A stretch of DNA of 64,000 nucleotides. Source: Ditylenchus dipsaci (lineage: Eukaryota > Nematoda > Chromadorea > Rhabditida > Anguinidae). Under the pieces are notes generated by a model. The model worked only from the letters and a program-made list of their open reading frames with translations, was not told where the DNA came from and made no database searches. Each line of letters starts with the position of its first letter. Positions within the stretch are counted from its first letter, which is position 1. This document shows, piece after piece, positions 45,640 through 57,230 of this stretch. The DNA is taken from positions 1,798,001 to 1,862,000 of the forward strand of contig SADC01001275.1 of NCBI GenBank assembly GCA_004194705.1, given 5' to 3'. The position numbers and the translations under genes are program-made.

Positions 45640-46245
45640 ACTATTTCTTGATACTGACAGAGCAACCCCTTCTTTTCGACGCAGCCTATTTCTTGGGCGA
45701 GCCATCGGCACTTGGACATAAGAATCACTGTCAAAACTTTCCCTGACTGACGGCGCACCAAAGGAAGCTTCCAGAAGACGATTGCATACGTTATCAGACG
45801 CTGAAAGCAAAGCAGTTGAAACTCTACAGGCTCCGAACGAACTCAGAAAAACATTACCTGGGAAATCAGAAAGACTCACACAAACTCGACCTGAGCATCT
45901 CCAGTCTTTTCAGCTCTAGCATTTACGACATCCTTGGCACGCTTCATCGACACGATCTTTCCTGCTTTAGCAGTCGTTTGCTCAGACGAGACACTTCAGC
46001 AGACTGCAGAGCTATTGAATACCTGAATGACGGACACGTTATAAATGCTGCGGTAACATGGAAACAGTATACGCTGTTGAGGTCCTACATAAGCCTGAAA
46101 CATCTATTGCACAAAAACTGACCTTCCATCTTTTTTTGATTGCGGCTGAACGAATTCCGGAGAGAGACACACCAGTTAGCTGACTATTTCTTGATCGCGG
46201 GCTTGTTCCTTGTTTCTTTTCGAGCTTGAATTGCGAGTCATCATG
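45640..46245 (-). CDS. Unknown small gene, copy 1 of a diverged pair
   Basis: Minus-strand exons: one ending at about 46123 (..GIRSAAIKKRWK before GTCAGTTTTTG), one around 45990-45870 (SKQTTAKAGKIVSMKRAKDVVNARAEKTGDAQ before GTGAGT), and one around 45855-45640 (LLSASDNVCNRLLEASFGAPSVRES..). The central block matches the plus-strand gene at 48250-48731 residue for residue at many positions, and the intron start is also homologous, so both are real members of one family. Basic/acidic mix, no membrane segment. Family not recognised; could be host or transposon-captured. Confidence 0.45.
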
Positions 46246-46888
46246 GTACCTACAAATTATACAAAATTTCATTCCGTCAAAAAATCTAAAAAAGTCGTCG
46301 ATTTTAGTACGGCTCATACACTAAAAGATAGCCCAGACATTCAGCTACAAGAAAAGTCAGACCGATTTTTGCATAGTCAGAAATTTAAAAGCTAGAGGTC
46401 ATCTGAAGCAGACAAATGGTATTTTTAAGAGTAAAATTAGGGGTTTTTGCGTTTTCTGTCTAACTTTTGTTGAAAACCACCCAAATTTGTATCTTTTGCA
46501 CACTTCTTTGGTACGAAATCGTAGCAAATTCACTTTTCTGTCAGGCTACAGCCCCCATTTTCGAGCTTTCAAATACAACACAGAATTTCAGACCAGTTAT
46601 AGTTGCAAAGCGAGAGGATGTGTTTCGGTATATTTTTCGAAAACTTCATTATAAACTCAAAAATTTGCTTATCTTTGAGGTGAGTGATGACTTATTTTAA
46701 TGTCCTGAATGGGAGGAAGCTTTTAAGAATAAATTTACCTAAAACAGATAAGAATGAAATCCGTTACAGACCTAGGATTACTTGAAGTTACATGTATAGA
46801 AATCTCAGTCAATTTTCGAATTTTTGATTTGGCGCAAAAATCGTAAATTGATTATGATTTTGAATTTTAAGGGGCTGTGAGTGCGAAC

Positions 46889-48180
46889 GGTATACATCCA
46901 ACTCGATACAAAAACTAACTCGATACACCGACTCGATACATTGACAACTCGATACACCGACTCGATACACTTTTTAAAATCGAGTTGAAGCGACATTTTT
47001 TTTCGTCCTTCTCTTTGACGAGTTTTTTAGAAAAGCTGTGTCGTTCTTTTTTGATTGACACATGTCATTTACAGCAACTTTTTTAGTTTTCGCCATGACT
47101 AACGTAGAGAAGATTGACTCACAGAAAATTTGATCATAAAATCACAGTGAAAGACATCTACAGAAAGATTTTACACAAAAGTAAACTCTTTATGTCTAGA
47201 ATAACGGTTCATTTAACAATTTTCAGTCAAGCAGGCGCCTTCTGATCTGGCTGTCATCAATTCGATTCATTTTGCAAACTTTGACGCAGAAATCGCGCTT
47301 ACTCGTCTTTTGAGCAAGTCTTCTCTGGAGTTTCTTTTTCTGTTTTATTTATTAAATGAGAATTTACGTATTTTATCACTTTATAGTATTTGGCCTGTGC
47401 GGGTGGGTGGCTAGCTACTTTTGTGTTTTAAGCCCATTTTTTCTGTCAGTTTTTGCAAGCTTATGTCAGATATATCACCGAAACCCTCTAATATAGTATC
47501 TTAGCTTTCTTTAGGCACAAACGCGAAGAATCAAACTTGCTTCTAATTTTTTTTGTTGCCCCCTACAAACTCGAGATGGTGGACATTTGGCCTGGATTTT
47601 AATGGACGTTTGGGTTCTTTCCGGTACCCTCAAGTTTAACATCTCAGCCCTCTTTTAACCAATAATAATAATGCTTATGCACAATAATTATGCACCAATA
47701 CTAATTATTGAACTTGCTTCTAAAAAATAGCTAGGAGGAGGTATCCGGGAGGAGCGTATCCAGGAAAAGGATACCCAGGAGGGGGCAGGCAGGAGGGTAG
47801 GCAGGAGGAGGTTAGCCAGGAGGAATTACACAGGAAGAAAATAGCCGGGAGGAGGTTAGCCAGGAAGAGGGTAGGAGAATGGTACTCAGGTGGGGGTGTA
47901 TGATGCATAAACAATTATGAAATTTGTAAAATACGACAGTGGTGATGATAGTGTTGCACCTAGTTTATTAATGACACTGTGCGTAAAATTATGAGCTAAA
48001 TTGAACTATACCCCACATCTCAATTGAACCTTAATTCCGGACCTTTCTCTACTTAGCTTCGAAGTAAACGTTGTTATGGGTTTTTCAAGATTATAAAGTG
48101 TATCGAGTTGGTGTATCGAGTTGTCAATGTATCGAGTAGGTGTATCGAGTTAGTTTTTGTATCGAGTCGGTTGGCAGTCG
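46889..48180. mobile_element. 8-bp-TSD element, word ACTCGATACA
   Basis: Perfect duplication GTGCGAAC at 46881-46888 and 48181-48188. Arms 46895-46985 and 48090-48172 are arrays of ACTCGATACACCG and the inverse. The interior includes a GGAGGAGGTATCC-type degenerate minisatellite (47730-47900). No transposase recognised. Inserted between the two copies of the unknown gene. Confidence 0.9.
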
Positions 48181-48249
48181 GTGCGAACATGACGTGCTAC
48201 TGAGGTGCAAAAAGAGCCAATGACATAGCAATCTATCGCTCTGAGGACT

Positions 48250-48731
48250 GTGGAAGCAACAGCGGCTGCTATGGATCAAAAAGAACAAGAAAAATCTGAA
48301 ACACTCGACTCAAACAGGTCAGTTTTTGGTGTAATAGATATTTCGGACTTAGATAGTGCCTTAATAGGTTCTAGTGTCTCCTTGCTACCACAGAATATTT
48401 TAACCTGTTCATCTTTCAGCTATTTGCTCGCTCTACATTCTGCTTATTTGTCTCATCTAAGCAAATGACTGATAAAGTACGGAAGATCGTCTGCACGAAG
48501 TGTGCCAAGAATGTCGTTAATGCTGCATCCGAAAGGACTGAAGATGCTCCGGTCGGATTATGAAAACATGACACCGAGGTTTGTCTTCTATAGTTCTAGA
48601 GGCACATTAAATTCTTCTGTTTCAGGGTTATACAACACTGCTGCCAAACGCGAATACATCACTCGTCGTTTCCTCACCACTCTGAGCTAAAGAACCAGGT
48701 GTCTGGCAATGAGAAGGAAAGCAAACCATGA
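48250..48731 (+). CDS. Unknown small gene, copy 2 of a diverged pair
   Basis: Possible start at 48250 or the in-frame ATG in the MDQKEQEKSETLDSN stretch. The first exon ends before GTCAGTTTTTGG at 48317. A later exon contains SKQMTDKVRKIVCTKCAKNVVNAASERTEDAPVG (from about 48462), alignable with copy 1 (SKQTTAKAGKIV..RAKDVVNA). A further exon from about 48625 ends at TGA near 48731 (NQVSGNEKESKP). The ..C-x2-C.. pair here is absent in copy 1. Function unknown. Confidence 0.45.
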
Positions 48732-50412
48732 GGACTTTAGTCGTTGATCTCAAAGTTGGTTTTCATCTATTCATTTTCACTGCTTTCACATTTGCAATGT
48801 TCAAGGGAATTAATTCTCAGCCACTCGATCTGCGTGCTCAAAATTAAATTCTGGGCAAATAGATGCGAAGAAAGCTTTAATGATGTCTTCCAGAACTAGG
48901 CCGTGATTTGCTAGGCCGTGATTCTCACTACTTTGCTGATGATGTCTTGCCTTGGAAAAAGGGTCTGTCGAATCGAGGTGGTCGCTCTGCCTTATTCTCT
49001 TTCTTCTCGCTGTTGTTCTACATAAATTTGTGAAATTTCGTTTTCATGGTCTTGTTATAGAAATAAATGTCACGTTTTGAGTTTATTTGGCGTAGTGAAG
49101 GTTGTTTAGAAGCATATTCTTGCCATAAAAGTGGTAAATGGCAGTTTTTCAAAGTAAATCTGTAGAAAAAAAGCAAAGAAAACTTTGTCAAAAAGTACTA
49201 ACCTCTCTTAAAAAACAGAATTTTCGAAATTGAAAAAACTTTCGAGTGATTTGTGTCTAAGGTATGTGGGTGTGCGCATCTCAACTCCAAGCCCCCGAAG
49301 GGGGCAGGGGGCTTGAGAGTTAGAGATGCGCACGCACTTACCTTAGACATGATTCTGAATAGCACTCTTGATCATAAAATGCATGTAGAGTCTATTTTTG
49401 CCACGGCCTGAAATGAAAAACATGGTAAAGCCTCCCAGATCTCCTAGAACAAAACATGGTAAAGCCTCCCAGATCTCCCAGAACACACGAGCAGTGATAT
49501 TCTCCATTCCAGAAAGAATTCGGGGAGGCTGTGCAGAATACAAAACGAATAGTCTTGTAGCGTCCCAGTCATCTCCATAGTGACCGCGCAGTTCTTCGCC
49601 GTCCTGTTTTAAGCTTATATCTCACTTAATTTATTTTTCACCAACTTTTTCTTTGATAGAACGCTTCCCAACATGTATGCCTATGTTATTTTTGGGTGAC
49701 CGTCTACTTTCTAAATATAAATTGACTTAAGAATGGCAGCAGCGACCATTTTGAAAATTCCGCGGCAGCGGCGCCGCTCACAAGTTCGGATTTTAGCCGT
49801 CGCCAGCGGCGCCGCTCGTGCAAGTATGCCTATATATCTTTAAAAAACCATGCAACCATCTAACAATCCATATCGTTTATATGCATCTAGAGTTGCTCCG
49901 AGTGATTTGTGTCTAAGGTATGTTTCTAAGGTATCATGTCTAAGCGCCCGAAAAGGGCGCTTAGACATGATTTCGAGCAAGACTTTTGATCGAAGATGCA
50001 TTTACAGGTTTAACTGCTGTTGGGTTGTGAAAATTATTTTAAATAAAAAGAAATTATTGAAAACAAAATGTAGCAATCTTGTTTTTAAAAAGCATGATGA
50101 TTTGGCATATGCATGGTAATTTAGGGTGGTACAGGATGATCTGGGTAGTTTTGGGCGATTTGGGTCTTTGAGGTGGTTTAAGTTAGTTTGAGGTGTTAGC
50201 CAACCAAAAGCTAGGAAAATGAAGGGAAAATGTAGAAGGAAACACCCATGGATAGCAATGAGAAACTCGAAACACAAAAAGCTAGCTTAAAATAATTTGT
50301 AGACCAATTATGGTCGAGGGTACTTCTCGGAATCATGTCTAAGGTAAGTGTGAGCAAGATGAACACGTAAAATATAATTTACTTTATATAATTTACTTTA
50401 TCACAAAACAGA
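48732..50412. other. Intergenic region with dispersed-repeat copies
   Basis: 49240-49400 is a compact full copy of the CTAAGGTATGTGGGTGTGCGC repeat with its inverse half. 49905-50000 and 50320-50350 are fragments of it. 49740-49830 has GCAGCGGCGCCGCTC in two copies. A 30-bp tandem (AAACATGGTAAAGCCTCCC) is at 49420-49480. No exon supported. Confidence 0.5.
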
Positions 50413-53400
50413 TCAAAACACAAATATTTGCTTCATTTCGTCCGAAGACATTGCAGAGGAAATAGCCTTAGTGTATTCTTCAATTTTATTCTCTTTGACT
50501 TTTGGAGACACCAACTTTCCATCTTTGATCCAGCCGCCAAGTACTTTGTACCTAAAAATCAAGTAAAGATAGATGAATGTCTATCGCCCTACTAAAAATA
50601 ACATCCAAAGCATACATGTGATCACGCTCCTAAAACCAATTGATCATATCTTTGGGATACCGATTTTGTCAAACCTGTTGATTTTCTTTTTTATCATACC
50701 ACCTAGACATCCAGAAACCTCTCAGACTGATGTCGCTGAATATAAGTGAGCCAGTTGGAACTTGCACAGGCTGTTTAGACATGCCACCATAGGAGACCAT
50801 GCAACCACCAGGTGACAGTATTCGCGCCAAAAGTAAGCTACTGCGACCGCCAACACAGTTGAGCCCAAGTTTGACACCCTTCATATTTCTGGATTCTTTG
50901 GCAAACTAGAATTGAAGTCCTTATTTCTGGATTCAAACTATTCGCTACTACCTCCTCTTCCGTAAAAACATCATCTGCACCCAAATCCTTCAATTCTGTC
51001 TTCAATTCGGTTACAGTTGGTCGATCTCTGACGACACTGACTGACTTCAAACCCATATTACGACATATCTAAACAATACCGATGTAATCGGATTTTTTAC
51101 CGTACTACACGCAAAGTTTTGCGCAGTATAAGCTTAGGACTGCTTACACTAATAGACGATTATTGTTAAAAGACCATGGTTTTTGCGCGCAGTGGTATGA
51201 CAAAAAATTGAATTGGCGGGGGACACTTCTCTTTCGTCTCTCACTGTACTCTTTGGAGTCGTTCGAAATAACTCCAAAGAGTACAGTGCGAAACGAAAGA
51301 GAAGTGTCCCCCGCCAACTCAAAGTTTTGTCATACCACTGCGCGCTAGAACCAAGGTTCTTTAAGGTATGCAATTAAAACCTGAATCACGTAGCGGCCTG
51401 AACATTGAAACATGATTCTTGTCCAACACAAATTTCCCAAAGTTCTTACCGACAGAAGAATTACCTCCATTTTGAACGACAACATCCCCACTTACTAATG
51501 AAATAAAGTCCCTTAGCATGCGATAAGCTGTTGGGGGATTAACTTGAAGAGTAGCAGCATCAATCATTGGCAGAGTCTTGTCAATGCGATAAAGTCTGTC
51601 TTGCTCATATTTTCTGAGGTTATTTGACATTAACAAGAAGCCTGCAATAACTAAATGTATGAAACTACCCATACATACACCAAGTCCCTGAAAGAACAAA
51701 AACAAACTAAGTTGTGAACACAAAACAGTGAAAGTATTTATACCTAGTCCAGATTTTGCCGGAATGACCATATCACCAGTCGAAAGCAAATTTACATTAG
51801 AACCAACCTCAAAATGAGAGTAATATAATCTGCATTGACCGAAAAGTTCTAAGCAATTACTTTTTCGACAATGCCACACCCCTGTAAAAATCGAAGGAAT
51901 ATAATAGTTACTGTGTGAAACTCACATGGAAACAGCCCGAATCGTAAAATGTAAACTGTACGAATTTTTACTTTTTTAGCATTTTTAGATGTTCTCCGAT
52001 GTGCTGAATACGAAAACCATGAGTATAGTTTAATCAGGGATCGGCCAAAAAAACTTTAATTTTCGGATGTGTTAGTCCCTCAAGCTGATTTTTTTAATAT
52101 TAAAAAAAGTCGAGAATCAGCTGGGGATACCAGGGCATCTAAACATTGATTTTTCGGGGTCGATCCCAGGAATGGCTAAATGCATTATTTCCTATTAAAG
52201 GGGGGAAGGGTACTTAGGTTTGAAAAAGTGGCCTCGGTGACTCAGTGCGTTAGCGTTTTTAGCCCAAAATGGTGTTGCAGGTTCGATCCCACGTGGTAGC
52301 ATGCTATTTATTTCGGCTTATTTGACCAGTTTTAGAAGTAATTAGACTTTTTTGACGCCAAATTCGAAATCAGCGACCCAAATTAACCCTTAAAGTAGTC
52401 AAACAAGCCAAAATAAACAGCATGTCACCATGTGAGGTCGAGCCTGCAACACCATTTTCGAAAAAAAAAACACTTACGCACTGCGCCATGGAGGCCACTT
52501 TTTCAAACCTACGTAGCTCTTTCTTCCCCCTCCCTCCCCTTTAAGCGCACCGGAAAACATATAAAAATGTGTAAGACAAAAAAACATTTTGGATTTTACA
52601 GTTCGGGCAGTTTTCTTGTTAACCTACCTCATTACCCGCAACAGCCGGAAGCTCTGGTTTGACTAGAGAGATAGAAAAATTATCGATTTATGAGCTAACA
52701 ACAACTATTCCACCTGGATAGACTCCTTGCAACTGGTTAATATCTGCATTGAAAATTTTTATTCCTTTACACTTGGACAATGCGAAAAAAAGACAACCAG
52801 CAGGATTCACAGGACTGGCCAACCATCGGACCACCACTTCATTCTGTCCCAGAGAATTTAAATCTAGATCGTCTAATTGCAACTGCAGAATCTTAAATAA
52901 CAGGGGAGTATAATTTTCCAAAGAACGAGCAGTCATGTAGTAACTACTCTGACAAATAAAATCGCAAATTCTTTCATCCATAACATTACGGGTGATACGT
53001 AGGGTTGGCGGGTAACCGACATTTGCATTTTTGGGTAACCGACCCAAACCACTAACCGAAATTTTCGGGTTACCGACCCGAAGCGATAACCGAAAATTTC
53101 CCAGTTTCGGATAAAAAACCGATAACGGGTACCCGAACCGGCAATCCTCGTGATACGTTTTTCAAGTACAAAAATACTTAACTCAGGAACCAAAATTTTC
53201 ATTTTTTCAAACTTTTCTTTTTCTCTTCAATTGTACGGACTCTTCGGTTCTTATCCTTTATCCCGACCACACCCAAATTTTGGTGCTTTTTTAAATTTTG
53301 ACATATACAAGTCAATCGCATTCTTCTGATAACGTAAAACATGTATACATGCAAGATTTGCTTATTTGATAGGACCCAGGTATCAAAAGCTTGCTCAATT

Positions 53401-54235
53401 CTGTGTTTTTTCTTCTTATATTTGGGTGGGGTCGGGATAAAGGATAAGAACCGACTTTTTTTAGTTCTAACCAGGGTTTCCAATTTTCGTGTGACAGTGA
53501 CACTGACGTCACTGTAGTCAGTGTGACAGTGACACTGACAGTGACAATGACAGGGACATTGAAGTGTCAGTGTCACTGTCAGTGTCACTATCATTTTAAA
53601 AAAAGCGCTTTTCAAAATGACAGTGACACTGACAGTGACAGTGACACTGACACTTCAATGTCACTGTCACTGTCATTGTCACTGTCAGTGTCAGTGTCAC
53701 TGTCATTATTGGAAACCCTGGTTCTAACTATCTTGTAGCCTTGAATCTCATATGTTCAGGAACACATCTTTGTTGAGTGAAGGATTTTCAAAAAGTTAGA
53801 GATTTAGGACTTTGGATAGAGGAACCTGGTCGATAGAGAAATCTTGAAGATTTTAAAATCTTTCATAGTTATATAGGGTCTTGTTGAAAGCTAAGATTTG
53901 AGGATACACGTCCGTGCATCAGGTAAAAAGTTCAAAATTTAGATCCTCGAGATATTATTAGGAATGTTTGGTGTCAACAAAATGACAGGCTGTCCTCTTT
54001 AGAATGAAAAAAAATATCGTCAAAAAATTGAAAATTCAAAAAAGTTACGGGCTAAACTAAATCGGAGAAAAATCTGGACCACCCTGTAAATTAAATTATT
54101 CATTCGAAAAGTCACCTTAGATGGATCACCCCTCTCTTTGTAGATCAACTGTTTTGTTGACAAATAAGCTCTGGCAAGATTAGAAAACGAATTGCAGTTC
54201 CGCGTAGACCATGACAGGATCGCCTTTCGATTCAT
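50413..54235 (-). CDS. MECR: Mitochondrial trans-2-enoyl-(acyl carrier protein) reductase
   Basis: NADPH-dependent last step of mitochondrial fatty acid synthesis. Start at 54235, directly after a CAG acceptor, giving an Arg/Ser-rich targeting peptide (MNRKAILSWSTRNCNSFSN). Exons on minus: 54235-54116, 52891-52798, 52743-52714, 52662-52628, 51881-51861, 51807-51744, a short exon near 51687, about 51640-51450, a 17-nt exon 51397-51381, 51068-50952, 50905-50675, about 50670-50610, 50551-50413. Diagnostic blocks: ASPVNPA-DINQLQGVY, KPELPAVAGNE, GDMVIPAKSGLG, VNPPTAYRMLRDF, VVQNGGNSSVG-RYVIQ, SVVRDRP, LGLNCVGGRSS, VSYGGMSKQPV, LRGFWMSRW, and the tail KVLGGWIKDGKLVSP..IFVF-stop. This covers the whole medium-chain-reductase fold. 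The exon border around 51640-51690 and the 50670-50610 exon need small indels. Confidence 0.9.
51168..51363. mobile_element. Palindromic MITE in MECR intron
   Basis: TTAAAAGACCATGG..CCAAGGTTCTTTAA ends. Arms share GCGCAGTGGTATGACAAAA, GTCCCCCGCCAA and AACTCCAAAGAGTACAGTG around a centre near 51265. Member of the TTTAAAGG MITE group. Confidence 0.7.
52195..52545. mobile_element. TTAAAGGGG MITE carrying tRNA-like sequence in both arms
   Basis: Ends ATTAAAGGGGGGAAGG / CCCTCCCCTTTAAG. The left arm 52218-52310 has GACTCAGTGCGTTAGCG (A-box-like) and GGTTCGATCCC (exact B-box). The right arm 52430-52510 is the inverse with GGTCGAGCC. It lies in MECR intron 4. Confidence 0.65.
53000..53149. mobile_element. 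150-bp 8-bp-TSD element, word GGGTAACCGACCCGAA
   Basis: Perfect duplication GTGATACG at 52992-52999 and 53150-53157. Ends TAGGGTTGGCGGGTAACCG and CCCGAACCGGCAATCCTC. Filled with (T)AACCGA / GGTTACCGACCCGAA words. In MECR intron 1. Confidence 0.85.
53472..53720. mobile_element. 249-bp 8-bp-TSD element made of GACAGTGACACT words
   Basis: Perfect duplication GTTCTAAC at 53464-53471 and 53721-53728. TIR CAGGGTTTCCAA. Almost the whole body is CACTGACAGTGAC repeats with an inverted switch near 53600. In MECR intron 1. Confidence 0.9.
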
Positions 54236-54543
54236 CTGGAACAGTAGCGCTGAAACGTTTGAACCAATAATTTCGTTGAACACAGAGAGGGGATGGATCA
54301 GTATTGATCAACCGTACAGCATCCAATTGCGTGTACACAAGTAAACTCTCCGTTCCTATGTTTCGGCATAACATTCACATGTAAATATGTAGATAAAAGA
54401 TCTTTATGAGAAAATCGTTATGGATCGGTCATTTTGAAATGATTACGATCATTAAGGGAACAATGGAAAAGACACAAAATTGCATTTTTTTATAACCCAA
54501 AGCAAACAACCAGACAACAAATTACAACAACAACTTTGGGAAT
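54236..54543. promoter_or_regulatory. 308-bp spacer between SREK1-B stop and MECR start
   Basis: Same-strand genes with a short gap. The MECR ATG follows TACTGTTCCAG immediately on minus, a splice-acceptor-like site with no obvious upstream MECR exon. This would suit a trans-splice acceptor in a two-gene transcript, or a cis 5' UTR intron. No poly(A) signal of AATAAA type is clear in the spacer. Confidence 0.35.
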
Positions 54544-56260
54544 TTATCTACGACGACGAGATCTTGAACGGGATTTTTTGGAATTACGATGCTTCTTCTT
54601 CTTTGAACGGCGAGGAGAACTGAAATTTAAGGCAATAAATTAGTATTTCGTGTATAGGTTTTTTAAACATGAGAAAATGATCACAGTTGCTGGTTCACAA
54701 CCCTAGCTACAACCCTACATATATTCATGTCAATCTTGCCAAATTACCAAAGACTTGAAGACATTTCAAGAACTTTTTTAACTAAGACGTAACATAGAAC
54801 TTGTATAAGTTCACAAAATACTACGGAAAAATAAATAGTTGTAATACACACATACTACGGAAAATGAATAGTTGTAATACCGTGATCTGTCGCGACTTCT
54901 TTTACGGCTTCTGCTTCGGGTTCTGTCACGACTCCTCTTGCGGCTTCTGCTACGGCTTCTATCGCGACTCCTTTTTAGGCTTCTGCTACGGGTCCACTCG
55001 TGACTAATGTTTTGAAATCGATTATCATGCTCATTTGAATAGCCTCTCTTGCTCACACCTCTACCATAATTATCTAAATTGATGATTCGGCTAATAGTAA
55101 TAAAAGAAAATGATCGACCCAACCTGAATTTTCTTTCTCTTTACCAACGCTGCACTTAATCGCCTCCTCCACTTCAGCCAAGGCCTGATCTGCAGTCTTT
55201 TGCTGCGGTTTGATGATGGCTACGCGCGAATGCTGTATTCTGGAATAGAACCTTAAGGTCTAGCATAACATGTCCGAAAAAGTTAACCTCAAGGTACGCC
55301 CTTGGTACTCGATCCCGTTGTTCTGAAGTGCAAGTGAAACAGAAGTCTGATTGGAAAATTCAACATAAGCGTAGGCACAAGGCAAGCTATCACTTCCAGT
55401 GGTCATTCGCAAATACATGACCTACAGTAGAAATTGCAATATCCGCTTAAAACAATTTCATTAAGAACAGAACCTCTCCGATGTTTGTGTTGAAAAAGTT
55501 CATAAGCTCGTCTCCATCACAACTTTTTTCCAGATTGCCGACATAAACCGTTCGTCGAATTTCCTCTATCTTTGAGGGCTCCATAATAGCAGGCAGAGGT
55601 GGATATGGCGGAAGTCCGAGCGCGACAAGATTAGGATCGATGGTCACGATCTAAAAAAATTTATGTGTCCACCGATAAAGCTATATTCTACTCACAACTT
55701 TCTGTCCATCACCAGCATCTTGCTCTTGACTGACAACATTTGGAGGCAACTGACGTTGACCGGAAATCGATGCGTCCACTTGCATAGCCATTTCTTCATC
55801 CGGAATCATGCCTGAATAAAAGGGAACAGAGTGTAACTGGGAGAAAAGTTTTTGAATAATTACTCGACTGCACAGGACACAGACCAGAGCCCTATCAATA
55901 AAAACTGTGTTTGTCAAATGCTGAGCAACCAAAACAGCCTTTTCCTTATCGAATTTAATATACCCGATTTTCACTTGATTCAACGCGCCACTCGACGGAT
56001 AAAGCTGAAAAATTTTAAAGAATAATTGTCCACAACCCATTTTCGAAGATTAGAACCTTGCATTCGTCAATCCGACCCAGGTAAGAGAACAATTCGTGAA
56101 GCTCATCTTTTGTAGCAGACGGCGAAATGTTTCCCACTTTCAAAATCCTTGTAGTTTTTGCAGCAGGTGGCGGAGGCGGCTTCTGCTTGCTGCTTTCCAA
56201 AACTTTTGGCCGAACTTTGATTTCGGGGCGGAATTCGTCTTCATCGTTCGATAAGCCCAT
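54544..56260 (-). CDS. SREK1: SREK1-type SR-related splicing factor, copy B (compact)
   Basis: Start at 56260 (MGLSNDEDEFRPEIKVR), right after a TTTTTCAG acceptor in the 5' UTR. Exons on minus: 56260-56057 (RRM1 start, TRILKVGNISPSATKDELHE), 56004-55864 (KFDKEKAVLVAQHLTNT), 55811-55696 (MIPDEEMAMQ), 55650-55474 (TIDPNLVALGLPPYPPLPA; RRM2 RRTVYVGNL), 55421-55288 (AYAYVEFSNQ), 55239-55145 (HSRVAIIKPQQKTADQALAE), about 55085-54881 (RS repeats RSRSRKRSRDR), 54619-54544 (basic tail ending SRSRRRR). Introns are about 40-60 bp except the last two (about 60 and 261 bp), with no transposon. One missing C near 55876 restores the join of exons 2-3. The RS domain is much shorter than in copy A and lacks copy A's last two exons. 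Confidence 0.88.
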
Positions 56261-57230
56261 ATTCTGAAAAAGCAAGTTGTAAATTGAAACACAAGCGCCT
56301 TTTAATTTTCTGAATCACATTTAAAAGAAAAAAAAGCCAACCTATCGAACCAATAGCGGTGTACTAAATGTTTAAAGCATGGTAAAACAATCAAATGGTC
56401 AGAAATTCAAAGTGTCAAAAATTCAATTTTTATAGACCACAGCTTATAAAGGGTTATGTCTTTTTTTGAGCTTCTATGGCAGGACTCGGAACTCGAAATT
56501 TCAAAATAAAAGACATTTTTATGGAATAAAGGACACTTGGTCAAAAAGTAATACAGGCAGGGTTCACAGATGTGCTGCTTCAAGCAGGAATTTCCTTCTT
56601 TTTGATTTTAAAATCTGCTTTTTGTGCGTGAAAAAGCAGGAATTTTCGCACATCACTCCGTTCAATAATTATAGAGCCACCCTTATTTTTGGGTTTTGAG
56701 TCAGTAACATCCATTTTTTTATCAAACTTTCACTACAAAAAGATGTCTTCTAACGAGAAAACACCAATGTAGTTGAAAGAATCGAATTTTAAAATAGCGC
56801 ACTCGTTTTTTGTCGAGAAAGTCGAAAACTGACCGTTCAATAATTATAGAGCCACCTGCTAGTTCTATTCATAAATGTTGACAGATGGCTTTTATTTCAT
56901 AAGCAATGAACAGGATGCAAGCCTCTTCCTAAGCTACAATTTGGTAGGTCAAACTTTTTTGGATTATTCCACGAAAAATTATGACCATCAAGATAAAAGC
57001 GTCGATTTCTAGTCAAAATAAAGGAAAATCTAAGGAAAATGACTGTTTAACCACATATAATAGCTTTCCTCAAAAAAATGTCGATGAAAAGATGACATCC
57101 ATTGCACCATTCGAAAGCTCTTTAATCTCTCTACAAAATGACATGTCGACTATCTGTTTATAAAATACAGAGCTGAGAAATGAACGGTTGAATTTCGACA
57201 AGACAAAAAAAAGCTAAAAAATAAGGCAAA

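Noticed and set aside
52230..52310. Functional tRNA gene
   Set aside because: A- and B-box-like motifs are present but the cloverleaf arms do not pair by eye, and the sequence is duplicated in inverse within a MITE.
54180..54374. Minus-strand ORF MLCRNIGTESLLVY.. upstream of MECR
   Set aside because: Overlaps the MECR targeting-peptide exon in another frame; no homology recognised, and the MECR frame is far better supported.
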